This document shows positions 6,405-13,897 of a stretch of 16,669 nt of DNA, in pieces (position 1 is the first letter of the stretch; each line of letters starts with the position of its first letter). Location: positions 1 to 16,669 of the forward strand of contig DLTY01000022.1 of the NCBI GenBank assembly GCA_002501535.1, read 5' to 3'. Under the pieces are notes generated by a model. That model saw only the letters and a list, made by a program, of their open reading frames with translations, ran no database searches and was not told the DNA's origin. The translations under genes were made by a program, and so were the position numbers. The stretch is from a bacterium UBP7_UBA7824. Lineage in GTDB: Bacteria > UBP7 > UBA6624.

Positions 6405-9400
6405 ATGGAATCTTGAAGTGCCCTAACAGGAAAAACCTTCTTCTCATGGCTCCAAAATTCTAAAGTTTCTACAAAAGCTTCTGCAGCTTCAAGATTTGTA
6501 AATAAAGGAACTTCATTCCTGACACTTGCTGCTCTAATCCTCATTCCATCCGTTTCAGCTTCACTATTTCCTGAAACAGAATTAACAACAAAAGAAATAC
6601 GTTCGTCTGAGAGTAAATTTAATAAATTTGGAGTACCTTCATGAATTTTCCTTATAGGGAAAGTTTCTATTGATTTTGCCTCAAAAAAATCATACGTTCC
6701 AGACGTTGCATAAATTTCATAACCTAATTTTTTAATTCTTTTTGCAAGTTTTGCAGCAAAAGGCTTGTCACTATCGTCAACCGTCATCAAAACAGCACCT
6801 TTTCTAATTTTTGAATTATTGAAGCCTAGAGATGTCCATGTTTTAGAAAAAACTTCAGTCAAAGATTTTCCAAAACTCATAATTTCTCCAGTTGACTTCA
6901 TTTCAGGGCCTAAACCAACTTCAACACCCAAAAGTTTATTGAATGAAAAAACTGGAGCTTTCAAGGTGCTGCACTTTGGCTTTGGGCCTAAGCCTATCGG
7001 GATGCCTTGCTCTTTGATGCTTTGACCAAGCATAATCTTTGTTGCAACTTTTGCCATTGATATACCAGTTGCTTTTGCTAAAAATGGAACAGTTCTACTT
7101 GCTCTCGGGTTGACTTCAAGAACATAAATTGAACCTTCTGACATAATGTACTGTATATTCAACATACCTATACATCCAAGACCAAAAGCAATCTTCTTAC
7201 CAATATCAACAATTTCACTAATTGTTTCTTCGCCAAGTGAAAATGATGGAAAAACAGCCATTGAATCACCTGAGTGAACTCCTGCTCTTTCAATATGCTC
7301 CATAACACCAGGAACATAAATATCATTTCCATCACAAACTAAATCAATCTCTAACTCTTTGCCTAAGATATACTCGTCTATTAATATTGGGTTCTTTCCA
7401 TCAACCTGCTCATAAGCATCTCTTACAGCAACGACGACATCCTCTTTTGTGTAAGCTATAGTCATTGCCCTTCCACCAAGAACAAAAGATGGCCTAACCA
7501 ATACAGGAAACTTTAAAACTTCAATTAATTCTTCTAGGTCTTCAGGATCATCAACAGTGTATCCTTTTGGCATATTGATATCCAACTTAGACAACAACTT
7601 GTCAATTTTCTTTCTGTCTTCTGCAATGTCAATTCCTGAAAGAGGTGTTCCTAACAAGTTAACACCATTTTTTTCAAGCTGGTCAGCCATATTGATGCTT
7701 GTCTGTCCTCCAAACTGGACAATGACACCTTTTGCATCTATGTCATCTACAACCTTTAACACATCTTCATGATTTAAAGGTTCAAAAAATAATTGATCTG
7801 AGAAATCAAAATCAGTCGAAACGGTTTCAGGGTTATTGTTTATCATTACAGCCTCATAACCACTTTCGCGAATAGCCTGCAAAGCATGAACACAACAACA
7901 ATCAAACTCAATGCCCTGGCCGATTCTTATAGGGCCACCACCAATAACAACTATAGGTGATTTTGTTTTTTCGGATTCACTCTTTTCGCCATCTGTACCA
8001 TAATAATATCTTGTAAAAGATTCAAATTCACTAGCACAGGTGTCAACCATCCTAAAGGATCTTTTCTCTCTTGGTTTTTCAGATTTACCTTCTCTTGAAT
8101 AATGAGCATAAGAATCAATATCATTTCGATCGAAAAATTCTTGCAATAGGCTTTTGGTGCCAAGCTCCCCAAGAAAAACAAGACGAAGTAACTCTTTGAG
8201 CTCTTCTATAAAAAAAGGATTCCAACCAGAGATAGAACAAATTTCCTCAGTTTCCCAACCTCTAAATATAGATTCAAAAATTGCATAAATCCTTTGATCT
8301 GTTGGAGTTTTTAATAAAGATTTAACGAAATCATCCTCCTTCTCAGCAAAGGGGAATATTTTTTTTCCAGGCATCTCAAGAGAAACTAAAGCTTTTATAA
8401 AAGATTCTTTAAAATTTCTACCTATAGACATGACTTCACCAGTTGCTTTCATTTGAACCCCAAGCTCTCTGTTCGCTTTTGGAAATTTATCAAATGGCCA
8501 TCTAGGTATTTTTGTAACTATGTAATCAAGAGCAGGTTCAAAACAAGCAGTTGTAGTTCCTGTAACCTTGTTTCTTATTTCCGGCAAAGTTTTTCCAGAA
8601 GCGATAAGGGCTGCAACCCTAGCGATAGGGTATCCTGTCGCTTTACTTGCCAAGGCTGAAGACCTGCTAACTCTAGGATTAACTTCTATAACTATATATT
8701 CACCATCCTCATTGAGCGCAAATTGCACATTACAACCACCCTTGATATCAAGACTATTAATAATCTTCAAACTTGAAGTTCTTAACTTGTGATATTCTTT
8801 GTCTGTTAATGTTTGACTTGGCGCAACAACTATTGAATCGCCAGTATGAACCCCCATTGGATCAAGATTTTCCATATTGCAAACGGTAATACAATTGCCC
8901 GCTCCGTCTCTCATAACCTCGTATTCAAGCTCTTTCCAGCCATAAATTGATTTTTCTAAAAGAACTTCGCTGACTGGAGACATTTGCAAACCATTTTTTA
9001 CGATTTCAATAAAACTTGAAACATCATTTGCAAAGCCACCCCCAGAGCCACCAAGAGTATATGCTGGCCGTATCACCAAGGGAAGGCTCATTTTTTTCAA
9101 AAAATCTTCAGCTTCGTCAAGATTTCTAACAACCTTACTTTCCAAAACCGGCTCACCAATTTGATTCATCAGATCCTTAAAAGAACCTCTATCTTCGGCC
9201 ATTTGTATAGATTCCAAAGAAGTACCCAGCAATTTAACATTATGCTCTTCAAGTGCACCACTCTTGCCTAGCTGAACAGCTAAGTTTAGACCTGTTTGCC
9301 CTCCTAAAGTCGCTAATAAACCTTCTGGTTTTTCTTTTTTGATTATTTCAATCAAGGTTTCTAAAACCAATGGTTCAAGATATGTTCTGTCAGCAAAATC

Positions 9401-9553
9401 AACATCAGTCATTATTGTGGCAGGATTATTGTTAACCAAGACAATCTCATGCCCTTCTTCCTTCAATGCTCTACAAGCCTGAGACCCAGAATAGTCAAAT
9501 TCAGCGGCTTGACCGATAACTATTGGACCGCTACCTATAACAAGTATTTTCAT
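6401..9553 (-). CDS. carB: carbamoyl-phosphate synthase large subunit
   Basis: CarB makes carbamoyl phosphate for pyrimidines and arginine from bicarbonate, ATP and ammonia supplied by CarA. At 1050 residues it is slightly shorter than the usual 1070, because it starts directly at the first strand (KILVIGSGPIVIGQAAEFDY) without the common leader. The tandem ATP-grasp architecture is intact. The first half has IRPAYTLGGSGGGFA (161-175) and VIEVNPRVSRSSALASKATG. The second half restarts near residue 535 with VVIGGGPIRIGQGIEFD and has VRPSFVLGGRAM and VLEVNPRASRTVPFLAKATG. The last 130 or so residues form the allosteric MGS-like domain. carA is not in the window. It overlaps its neighbours on both sides by ATGA. 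Confidence 0.98.
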   Translation of the reverse strand: MKILVIGSGPIVIGQAAEFDYSGSQACRALKEEGHEIVLVNNNPATIMTDVDFADRTYLEPLVLETLIEIIKKEKPEGLLATLGGQTGLNLAVQLGKSGALEEHNVKLLGTSLESIQMAEDRGSFKDLMNQIGEPVLESKVVRNLDEAEDFLKKMSLPLVIRPAYTLGGSGGGFANDVSSFIEIVKNGLQMSPVSEVLLEKSIYGWKELEYEVMRDGAGNCITVCNMENLDPMGVHTGDSIVVAPSQTLTDKEYHKLRTSSLKIINSLDIKGGCNVQFALNEDGEYIVIEVNPRVSRSSALASKATGYPIARVAALIASGKTLPEIRNKVTGTTTACFEPALDYIVTKIPRWPFDKFPKANRELGVQMKATGEVMSIGRNFKESFIKALVSLEMPGKKIFPFAEKEDDFVKSLLKTPTDQRIYAIFESIFRGWETEEICSISGWNPFFIEELKELLRLVFLGELGTKSLLQEFFDRNDIDSYAHYSREGKSEKPREKRSFRMVDTCASEFESFTRYYYGTDGEKSESEKTKSPIVVIGGGPIRIGQGIEFDCCCVHALQAIRESGYEAVMINNNPETVSTDFDFSDQLFFEPLNHEDVLKVVDDIDAKGVIVQFGGQTSINMADQLEKNGVNLLGTPLSGIDIAEDRKKIDKLLSKLDINMPKGYTVDDPEDLEELIEVLKFPVLVRPSFVLGGRAMTIAYTKEDVVVAVRDAYEQVDGKNPILIDEYILGKELEIDLVCDGNDIYVPGVMEHIERAGVHSGDSMAVFPSFSLGEETISEIVDIGKKIAFGLGCIGMLNIQYIMSEGSIYVLEVNPRASRTVPFLAKATGISMAKVATKIMLGQSIKEQGIPIGLGPKPKCSTLKAPVFSFNKLLGVEVGLGPEMKSTGEIMSFGKSLTEVFSKTWTSLGFNNSKIRKGAVLMTVDDSDKPFAAKLAKRIKKLGYEIYATSGTYDFFEAKSIETFPIRKIHEGTPNLLNLLSDERISFVVNSVSGNSEAETDGMRIRAASVRNEVPLFTNLEAAEAFVETLEFWSHEKKVFPVRALQDSI

Positions 9554-10002
9554 TCTCTTAAAGTCACCATCCCACTTTTATCGATTGATCCTGAGAGAGC
9601 ATCAATCTCTATACTTAATCCAATTCCTGATATAAAAACATGGCCATAATCTATCTCAAAAGAAGAGTCGGCATAAGCTTTACCCTCAAGAACATCCAAG
9701 CTTAAAGAATCTGCTGAAAGATTAAAGCCTAAAGGTGAGCTCATAAAAACATCATTCAAGAAAAACTTATCATCTTCTCGATTCCAAAAACCACTAGAAG
9801 CATTAAGGTTCAAATTTTTTTCTCCTTGTGAAAAAACCATATCTATATCTTCCAGAAACAAAGCCTCATCTAGGTTATCTTGCGAGCCTTCGCCTGAAAG
9901 CTGAACCAGTGCTTTACCGTTTTGGTCAGATATGGTTAAAGATACCGGATTAGCAAAAATTGCACCTAAAAAAACAAAAGGGAAGAACCACTTTTTACTC
10001 AT
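9550..10002 (-). CDS. lptC: LptC-like exported envelope protein
   Basis: This 150-residue protein has an N-terminal signal (MSKKWFFPFVFLGAIFA, cleavage probably before NP). It then has a beta-rich body with repeated short strands: LNLNASSGFWNREDDKFFLN, then DVFMSSPLGFNLSADSLSLD, then SFEIDYGHVFISGIGLSIEI. This pattern of alternating 'residue-layer' strands is typical of LptC/LptA-fold proteins that carry LPS across the periplasm. The placement directly after kdsC matches the classical kdsC-lptC order. Sequence identity to textbook LptC is not obvious by eye, and the N terminus looks more like a cleavable signal than the LptC anchor, so LptA or another OstA-fold protein is possible. No lptA/lptB follows; carB comes instead. 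Confidence 0.55.
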   Translation of the reverse strand: MSKKWFFPFVFLGAIFANPVSLTISDQNGKALVQLSGEGSQDNLDEALFLEDIDMVFSQGEKNLNLNASSGFWNREDDKFFLNDVFMSSPLGFNLSADSLSLDVLEGKAYADSSFEIDYGHVFISGIGLSIEIDALSGSIDKSGMVTLRE

Positions 10003-10550
10003 TCAACACTCAGAAAAAGGTTAACAAGCTCTCTCAATGCACCCTCTCCTCCTTTTTTAGATAAAACAAAATCAGATTTTTGCTTCAATAAGTCTTGTGA
10101 ATCTGCAACACAGAAGCCTAAAGCAGAGTTCTGAATACACTCAAGATCATTCAGGTCGTCACCAAGATAAATTACTTGAGAAAAATTTAGTTTTTTCTTC
10201 TCCAAATACTCTGAAAGAACTTGTAATTTGTCATCAACGCCAAGACCGACCACATCCCAGCCTAAATCTTTAACCCTTGAAAGGCTTGAAGAATCTGCCC
10301 TGCCTGAAAGAACAGCAACTGGAATCCCTTTTTCTGAAAGTAATTTGCCAGCATACCCATCATGAACATTGAACTCTTTAATAATTGCTGAACCCATGTC
10401 AGCAATATCTACATATGATAACTTTCCATTTGTAAGCGTGCCATCAATGTCAGTAACAAAAAGTTTTATATCTGATGTTCTAATACTGGAAAATGGATTA
10501 TTTTTTTTATTTTTTTCCGATAGCCTTTCTACATTGTCTTTGTATTGCAC
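9999..10550 (-). CDS. kdsC: KdsC-type HAD phosphatase (KDO-8-phosphate phosphatase)
   Basis: KdsC removes the phosphate from 3-deoxy-D-manno-octulosonate 8-phosphate on the way to the LPS inner core sugar KDO. In 183 residues the C0-type HAD motifs are complete: DIDGTLT (34-40) with nucleophile Asp34 and acid/base Asp36, LSGR (81-84), Lys108 and GDDLNDLE (130-137). The KdsC-type tail GGEGALRE lies at 167-174. No cap domain is present, as expected for this tetrameric family. The start is GTG at 10550, sharing one base with the msrQ stop (TAGTG). This gives an N-terminal extension of about 27 polar residues before the fold. A sugar-phosphatase relative such as a NeuA-linked phosphatase is the alternative. 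Confidence 0.88.
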   Translation of the reverse strand: MQYKDNVERLSEKNKKNNPFSSIRTSDIKLFVTDIDGTLTNGKLSYVDIADMGSAIIKEFNVHDGYAGKLLSEKGIPVAVLSGRADSSSLSRVKDLGWDVVGLGVDDKLQVLSEYLEKKKLNFSQVIYLGDDLNDLECIQNSALGFCVADSQDLLKQKSDFVLSKKGGEGALRELVNLFLSVE

Positions 10551-11140
10551 TAGTCATCAATTCTAGAACGAAAACTTAATTTAAAGGCACGAAAAAACAA
10601 TAAAAATAAACCAAAAAATAAATAAGTTAAAGCTAGCTTTGGCCCTTCTTTAGATACTGATTTTAAATAATAATGAAATGCAGAAAGGGCAAAAGCTGGA
10701 TAAATCAATTGATGTAAATTCTTCCAATTATTAACACCCATTTTCTTTATGGATTTATTATTAGATGTAATCGCAAGAGGAATTAAGCAAAAAAATGCAA
10801 AAAAACCATAAGCTATGAAAGGCCTTGCCTGAAAATCTTCATAAATACCAAAAGATTCAATTTCAAAAAATAAATAAACCAAAAAATGCAACAAAACATA
10901 AAAAAAGGATGTTAAGCCGAACATCTTTCTTGCAAATATAAGAAAAGGTTGCTTTAAAAATTTAATTAATGGAGTAATCATTAAAGTTAAAAGCAAGAAT
11001 CTAATTGAACTTTGGCCCGAATAGTGCAATATGCTTTCAACTGGATTGATGAGATAAAAGTTATTTAAAAATGGATAAATAAAACTAAAAACAATAATGA
11101 TCCAGCAAAAAAAAAGACATTTTTTTTTGTCTAAAACCAT
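10550..11140 (-). CDS. msrQ: MsrQ haem b membrane subunit of the periplasmic methionine sulfoxide reductase
   Basis: MsrQ is the inner-membrane haem protein that feeds electrons from the quinone pool or flavin reductase to MsrP. The 196-residue sequence has about six hydrophobic helices and the family's histidines. One His is in [10 protein letters not shown] on the first part, one in [11 protein letters not shown], and two in [18 protein letters not shown], matching the family LHRL...HY pattern. It is usually about 200 residues, so full length. The start ATG at 11140 lies 10 bases inside msrP, and the TAG stop overlaps the kdsC GTG by one base. Adjacent msrP makes the assignment secure. Confidence 0.94.
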   Translation of the reverse strand: MVLDKKKCLFFCWIIIVFSFIYPFLNNFYLINPVESILHYSGQSSIRFLLLTLMITPLIKFLKQPFLIFARKMFGLTSFFYVLLHFLVYLFFEIESFGIYEDFQARPFIAYGFFAFFCLIPLAITSNNKSIKKMGVNNWKNLHQLIYPAFALSAFHYYLKSVSKEGPKLALTYLFFGLFLLFFRAFKLSFRSRIDD

Positions 11141-12015
11141 TTTTTTAAATCCATATTTTTATAAAGATCTTTAACTTCCTCTCCATAACCGTTGTACATT
11201 AAAGTTTTTCTTCTCAACCATTCCCCAATTCTTCTTTCCGTTTTTTGACTCCACCTGGGATGATTAACTTCTGGATTTACATTACTATAAAAACCATACT
11301 CTCTTGGGTTTGATTTAACCCAAGAGGTAAGAGGCATATCCCTTTCAAAAGTTATTTTTACAATTGACTTAATACTTTTAAAACCATATTTCCAAGGTAT
11401 TACTAGTCTTAAAGGAGCTCCATTCTGGTTCAATAAAGATTCACCGTAGATCCCAGTTGATAAAAAAGATAATGGGTGCATTGCTTCATCCAGCCTAAGC
11501 CCTTCAACATAGGGCCAATCAAGAATTTTGCTTGTTTGTCCAATCATCTCTTCTGGCCTGTAAAGAGTTTCAAACTTAACATAACGTGCACTCTCTTCCG
11601 GCTCAAAAGATAATAAAAAATCTCTTAATGAAAATCCTGTCCAAGGGATTACCATAGACCACCCCTCAACACATCTAAGCCTGTAAATCCTTTCTTCAAT
11701 TTTGTTTAATTTAAAAATATCATCCATATCAAGAGTTTTAGGGGACCGACATAAGCCACTCACCTCTATGCTCCATGGATTCGTGCTTAGTCTTGATGCA
11801 TTTTTTTTAGGATCGCTTTTTGAAGTGCCAAATTCATAAAAATTGTTATAAGAAGTAATTGCTTCATACGATGTAGGTTTATCACTTTCTGAAACCAAAG
11901 ACGAAAATTTTGCAAGTTTGGAAAAGCCAAGACTTGAGATTCCAAAAAAAGAGTTCCTGATGAAAGACCTTCTTTTAAGGTATATTGACTTTGGTGTAAT
12001 TTTCAAATCAGACAT
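11131..12015 (-). CDS. msrP: MsrP, molybdopterin-dependent periplasmic methionine sulfoxide reductase
   Basis: MsrP repairs oxidised methionines in envelope proteins after Tat export. Taking ATG 12015 gives 294 residues. The start [21 protein letters not shown] matches the known N terminus of the family and carries the twin-arginine motif KRRSFIR (residues 14-20). Also visible are [10 protein letters not shown], the molybdenum-ligand cysteine in [17 protein letters not shown] (about residue 115), and [20 protein letters not shown]. An in-frame GTG at 12039 would add 8 residues, but it lies upstream of a consensus TATAAT, so I prefer the ATG. The mature protein is slightly shorter than the enterobacterial one (334 residues with signal). 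It heads the seven-gene minus-strand operon. Confidence 0.95.
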   Translation of the reverse strand: MSDLKITPKSIYLKRRSFIRNSFFGISSLGFSKLAKFSSLVSESDKPTSYEAITSYNNFYEFGTSKSDPKKNASRLSTNPWSIEVSGLCRSPKTLDMDDIFKLNKIEERIYRLRCVEGWSMVIPWTGFSLRDFLLSFEPEESARYVKFETLYRPEEMIGQTSKILDWPYVEGLRLDEAMHPLSFLSTGIYGESLLNQNGAPLRLVIPWKYGFKSIKSIVKITFERDMPLTSWVKSNPREYGFYSNVNPEVNHPRWSQKTERRIGEWLRRKTLMYNGYGEEVKDLYKNMDLKKWF

Positions 12016-12025
12016 TGTCACTTCG

Positions 12026-12031
12026 ATTATA
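12026..12031 (-). promoter_or_regulatory. consensus -10 hexamer of the msrP operon
   Basis: On the minus strand TATAAT is a perfect -10 match, ending 10 bases before the msrP ATG at 12015. Transcription would start about 3-5 bases before the ATG, giving an almost leaderless mRNA. No good -35 hexamer is found 16-18 bases upstream; that region is a run of T. This would be the main visible promoter for the msrP-to-transporter operon and argues against the GTG start at 12039. Confidence 0.5.
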
Positions 12032-12050
12032 GAAGACACATAAAAAAAAC

Positions 12051-12070
12051 TTATTTAGAATTCTAGATAA
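12051..12070. promoter_or_regulatory. 20-bp imperfect palindrome in the msrP divergent gap
   Basis: TTATTTAGAATTCTAGATAA is palindromic at 18 of 20 positions, with a perfect 10-bp core TAGAATTCTA (12056-12065). It lies between the two divergent starts and touches the GATAAT hexamer (12066-12071) of the plus-strand operon. It has the size and symmetry of a dimeric regulator's operator and could affect both directions. AT-rich sequence gives short palindromes by chance, so the assignment is tentative. Confidence 0.4.
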
Positions 12071-12071
12071 T
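12066..12071 (+). promoter_or_regulatory. possible -10 hexamer of the 12078-13860 operon
   Basis: GATAAT, a 5/6 match to the -10 consensus, ends 6 bases before the ATG at 12078. Transcription would start at or next to the A of ATG, a leaderless arrangement. There is no Shine-Dalgarno sequence before this ATG and no clear -35. Confidence 0.35.
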
Positions 12072-12077
12072 AAACAA

Positions 12078-12785
12078 ATGAAAATTTCCAAAAATATATA
12101 TAGTCAAAACTTCACGCCTTTTAAAGCTGAAGATTCAAAAAAAATCAACATTCTTTCTATCGGAAATATAAATCAAAAGTTGCTCAAAAACCTTCTGAAT
12201 GCTGTAAAACCAAGTCGAAATGGCTTAATTCAATACCCGTTACCCTTTCCCAATCATGCAAAAGTAAAAAACATAATAGCAGATATATCGTTAAGCAATA
12301 ATACACTTTTTGAAAACGAAGAAATGAATCAGGATATACAAAAAATAAAATTTAAAAAAATTTTTGAACTTACATTTTATGAAACAGTCATTTTGACATT
12401 ATGCCTTAATCGCTTTTGGGGTAATCAAAATTTAATAATCCCGCTACATGAAAAATTAACTAAAAATCAATTCGAAATAATTGAAAATACAAAATTTAAC
12501 AAAATTTACATATCAAAAGAACGCGACAACTTGAATTCATCTAAATTTCACGTCTTAAGCCCTGCTGGATCACTTCATGAAAAACTCAATCCAAAAAACA
12601 AAATCAATATTTACACATTTGAAACATTAGTATCACCTCAGGAATATCTTGATAAAGGTATTTTCATATGGGAAACATCTCTATTAAATAATGGTTGGAA
12701 GATATCTACGCTTGAAGAAGAAGTTTCAAAAATAAAAGAAATTGACAATTTTTCAAAATTTTCAAAATTAAACATAGATCTATGA
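12078..12785 (+). CDS. unrecognised protein, first gene of an uncharacterised operon
   Basis: I do not recognise this 235-residue protein. It is lysine- and asparagine-rich, with no signal peptide and no clear membrane helix. Visible segments are KINILSIGNINQKLLKNLL (22-40), a short PLPFPNH loop (54-60), a central hydrophobic helix FELTFYETVILTLCLNRFWG (95-114) and KFHVLSPAGSLHEKLNP (156-172). The INILSIGNI strand-loop resembles the first strand of an alpha/beta domain, but there is no diagnostic nucleotide-binding motif. Its stop overlaps the ATG of the next gene (ATGA), so it is coupled to a membrane protein and then to a PAP2-like protein. Base composition is even more AT-rich than its neighbours, which may mean fast evolution or acquisition. 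Confidence 0.8.
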   Translation: MKISKNIYSQNFTPFKAEDSKKINILSIGNINQKLLKNLLNAVKPSRNGLIQYPLPFPNHAKVKNIIADISLSNNTLFENEEMNQDIQKIKFKKIFELTFYETVILTLCLNRFWGNQNLIIPLHEKLTKNQFEIIENTKFNKIYISKERDNLNSSKFHVLSPAGSLHEKLNPKNKINIYTFETLVSPQEYLDKGIFIWETSLLNNGWKISTLEEEVSKIKEIDNFSKFSKLNIDL

Positions 12786-13393
12786 AAAAACTAATAAAGA
12801 TACTTACAGCGACACAATGGAGCTGGTCAGCGATGACAAGCAGCCTTTACTTGCCTATATGGTGGCTAATCACAATGCTTCCTACTTTAAACAATCCCAA
12901 ATTAATGATTCTTTCAATGTTTTTATATGATTTTGGATTTTTTATTTTTTGCAAAAATAATAAAAAAAATAAAATTTTCAAATTTTACAAAAATAATAAT
13001 TTTTCCAATAAAGAAATCAAAGTAACTTATCTTCTTGCACATCTTGCATCTTTAGGAGCTACTGGACTTTTTGGAAGTGCATTATTGCTTTTAGGTAGTT
13101 CTTTAGATACAGAATTATGGATATCCTTTCTTTTGTTCAGATCAGTATGGGGACTTTTAATCTGTGGGTTATTAATACATTTCAAAAAAAACACTTTAGC
13201 TTTATGTTTTTCTTTGACTCCAACATTAATCTCCTTCCTGAACTCTTTTGATTCTTTTTCTATTGCTGGAAAAGTAAAATACCTCTTAGGGTCAATAGTT
13301 CCGGGAATGGATCCTCTTACTAAATACAACTTTTTAATACTTTTACCTTTAATTCTTACTATGATTATCCTGTTTGGTAAAAAAGAAATATGA
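12782..13393 (+). CDS. unrecognised six-helix membrane protein
   Basis: This 203-residue hydrophobic protein has about six membrane segments: residues 20-36, 41-57, 84-106, 111-133, 138-153 and 183-199. A basic asparagine/lysine loop (58-80) between helices 2 and 3 is probably cytoplasmic. Conspicuous residues are WSWSAMTSSLYLPIWW near the start and a GSIVPGMDPLTKYN loop before the last helix. I cannot place it in a family. It begins within the stop codon of the preceding unknown gene, and its own stop overlaps the start of the PAP2-like gene. A function at the membrane together with that phosphatase-like protein is plausible but unproven. No Shine-Dalgarno sequence precedes it. Confidence 0.78.
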   Translation: MKKLIKILTATQWSWSAMTSSLYLPIWWLITMLPTLNNPKLMILSMFLYDFGFFIFCKNNKKNKIFKFYKNNNFSNKEIKVTYLLAHLASLGATGLFGSALLLLGSSLDTELWISFLLFRSVWGLLICGLLIHFKKNTLALCFSLTPTLISFLNSFDSFSIAGKVKYLLGSIVPGMDPLTKYNFLILLPLILTMIILFGKKEI

Positions 13394-13860
13394 ATATATT
13401 TGTTCAAATATTAGCAAATAAGGTTTTTGCAAGTGCATGTTTTGGTTCTCTTTTCGGAACCATTATAAAAATGCTACTTCAAAAAATAAAAATTAACGAA
13501 AAATCTTCTATTGCTTATGGAGGAATGCCTTCAGGCCACACTTCTTTTTCTATTGCTGGAGCTTGGTCTGTTGGGATTAATTATGGTTTTGAATCACCAA
13601 TATTTGGCGTAGCGATAATATGGGCAACACTTGTTATATTTGATGCATTGGGTATAAGAAGAAAAACTGGAGAGCATGCAAAAGCAATAAATAGCTTGAT
13701 GGGTGACCTATTGGAAAGAAAAGATGCAGAAACAATTAAAAAAGATTTTCAAGAGCTGCAAGAAATACTTGGGCATACACCAATTGAAGTCACAGCTGGA
13801 GTTATAACAGGTATTGGAACCTCTTACCTGGTGAATCAATTTTGGCCATTCTGGAATTAA
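13390..13860 (+). CDS. divergent PAP2 family (DUF212) membrane protein
   Basis: This 156-residue protein is recognisable as the 'divergent PAP2' family (DUF212). Features are a GGMPSGHTSFS segment (44-54) resembling the PAP2 PSGH phosphatase motif, an FDALGIRRKTGEHAKAIN segment (84-101), and EILGHTPIEVTAGVITGI (125-142). Hydrophobic helices surround these, placing it in the cytoplasmic membrane. PAP2 enzymes dephosphorylate lipid phosphates or prenyl pyrophosphates; the substrate of this divergent branch is not established. It follows the unknown membrane protein with an ATGA overlap and faces rpoC across a 37-base gap. Confidence 0.9.
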   Translation: MNIFVQILANKVFASACFGSLFGTIIKMLLQKIKINEKSSIAYGGMPSGHTSFSIAGAWSVGINYGFESPIFGVAIIWATLVIFDALGIRRKTGEHAKAINSLMGDLLERKDAETIKKDFQELQEILGHTPIEVTAGVITGIGTSYLVNQFWPFWN

Positions 13861-13882
13861 ATTACTAAAAAAAATTTAATTC
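13854..13882. terminator. AT-rich stem-loop between convergent operons
   Basis: GAATTAAATT (13854-13863) and AATTTAATTC (13873-13882) are perfect inverted repeats with a 9-base loop ACTAAAAAA, and CTG/AG outside can extend the stem with a bulge. The left arm includes the last codons of the PAP2-like gene. It sits where both the plus-strand operon and rpoC must end. The stem has only one G-C pair and there is no clean U-run after either side, so it would be a weak terminator; it might instead protect 3' ends. Confidence 0.4.
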
Positions 13883-13897
13883 AGAAAAAATCTATCT

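Noticed and set aside
6765..9649. Several 60-90 codon plus-strand frames within carB
   Set aside because: All are antisense to conserved CarB coding sequence, without ribosome sites or recognisable products.
12013..12039. GTG at 12039 as the msrP start
   Set aside because: It lies upstream of the perfect TATAAT at 12026-12031, and the family N terminus matches the ATG at 12015.
13027..13407. 126-codon minus-strand frame opposite the six-helix membrane gene
   Set aside because: The plus-strand frame is joined to both neighbours by ATGA overlaps and has clean membrane helices; the minus frame is a lysine-rich shadow.
13861..13897. Small RNA or short gene in the gap before rpoC
   Set aside because: Only 37 AT-rich bases, fully explained by the stem-loop between convergent genes.
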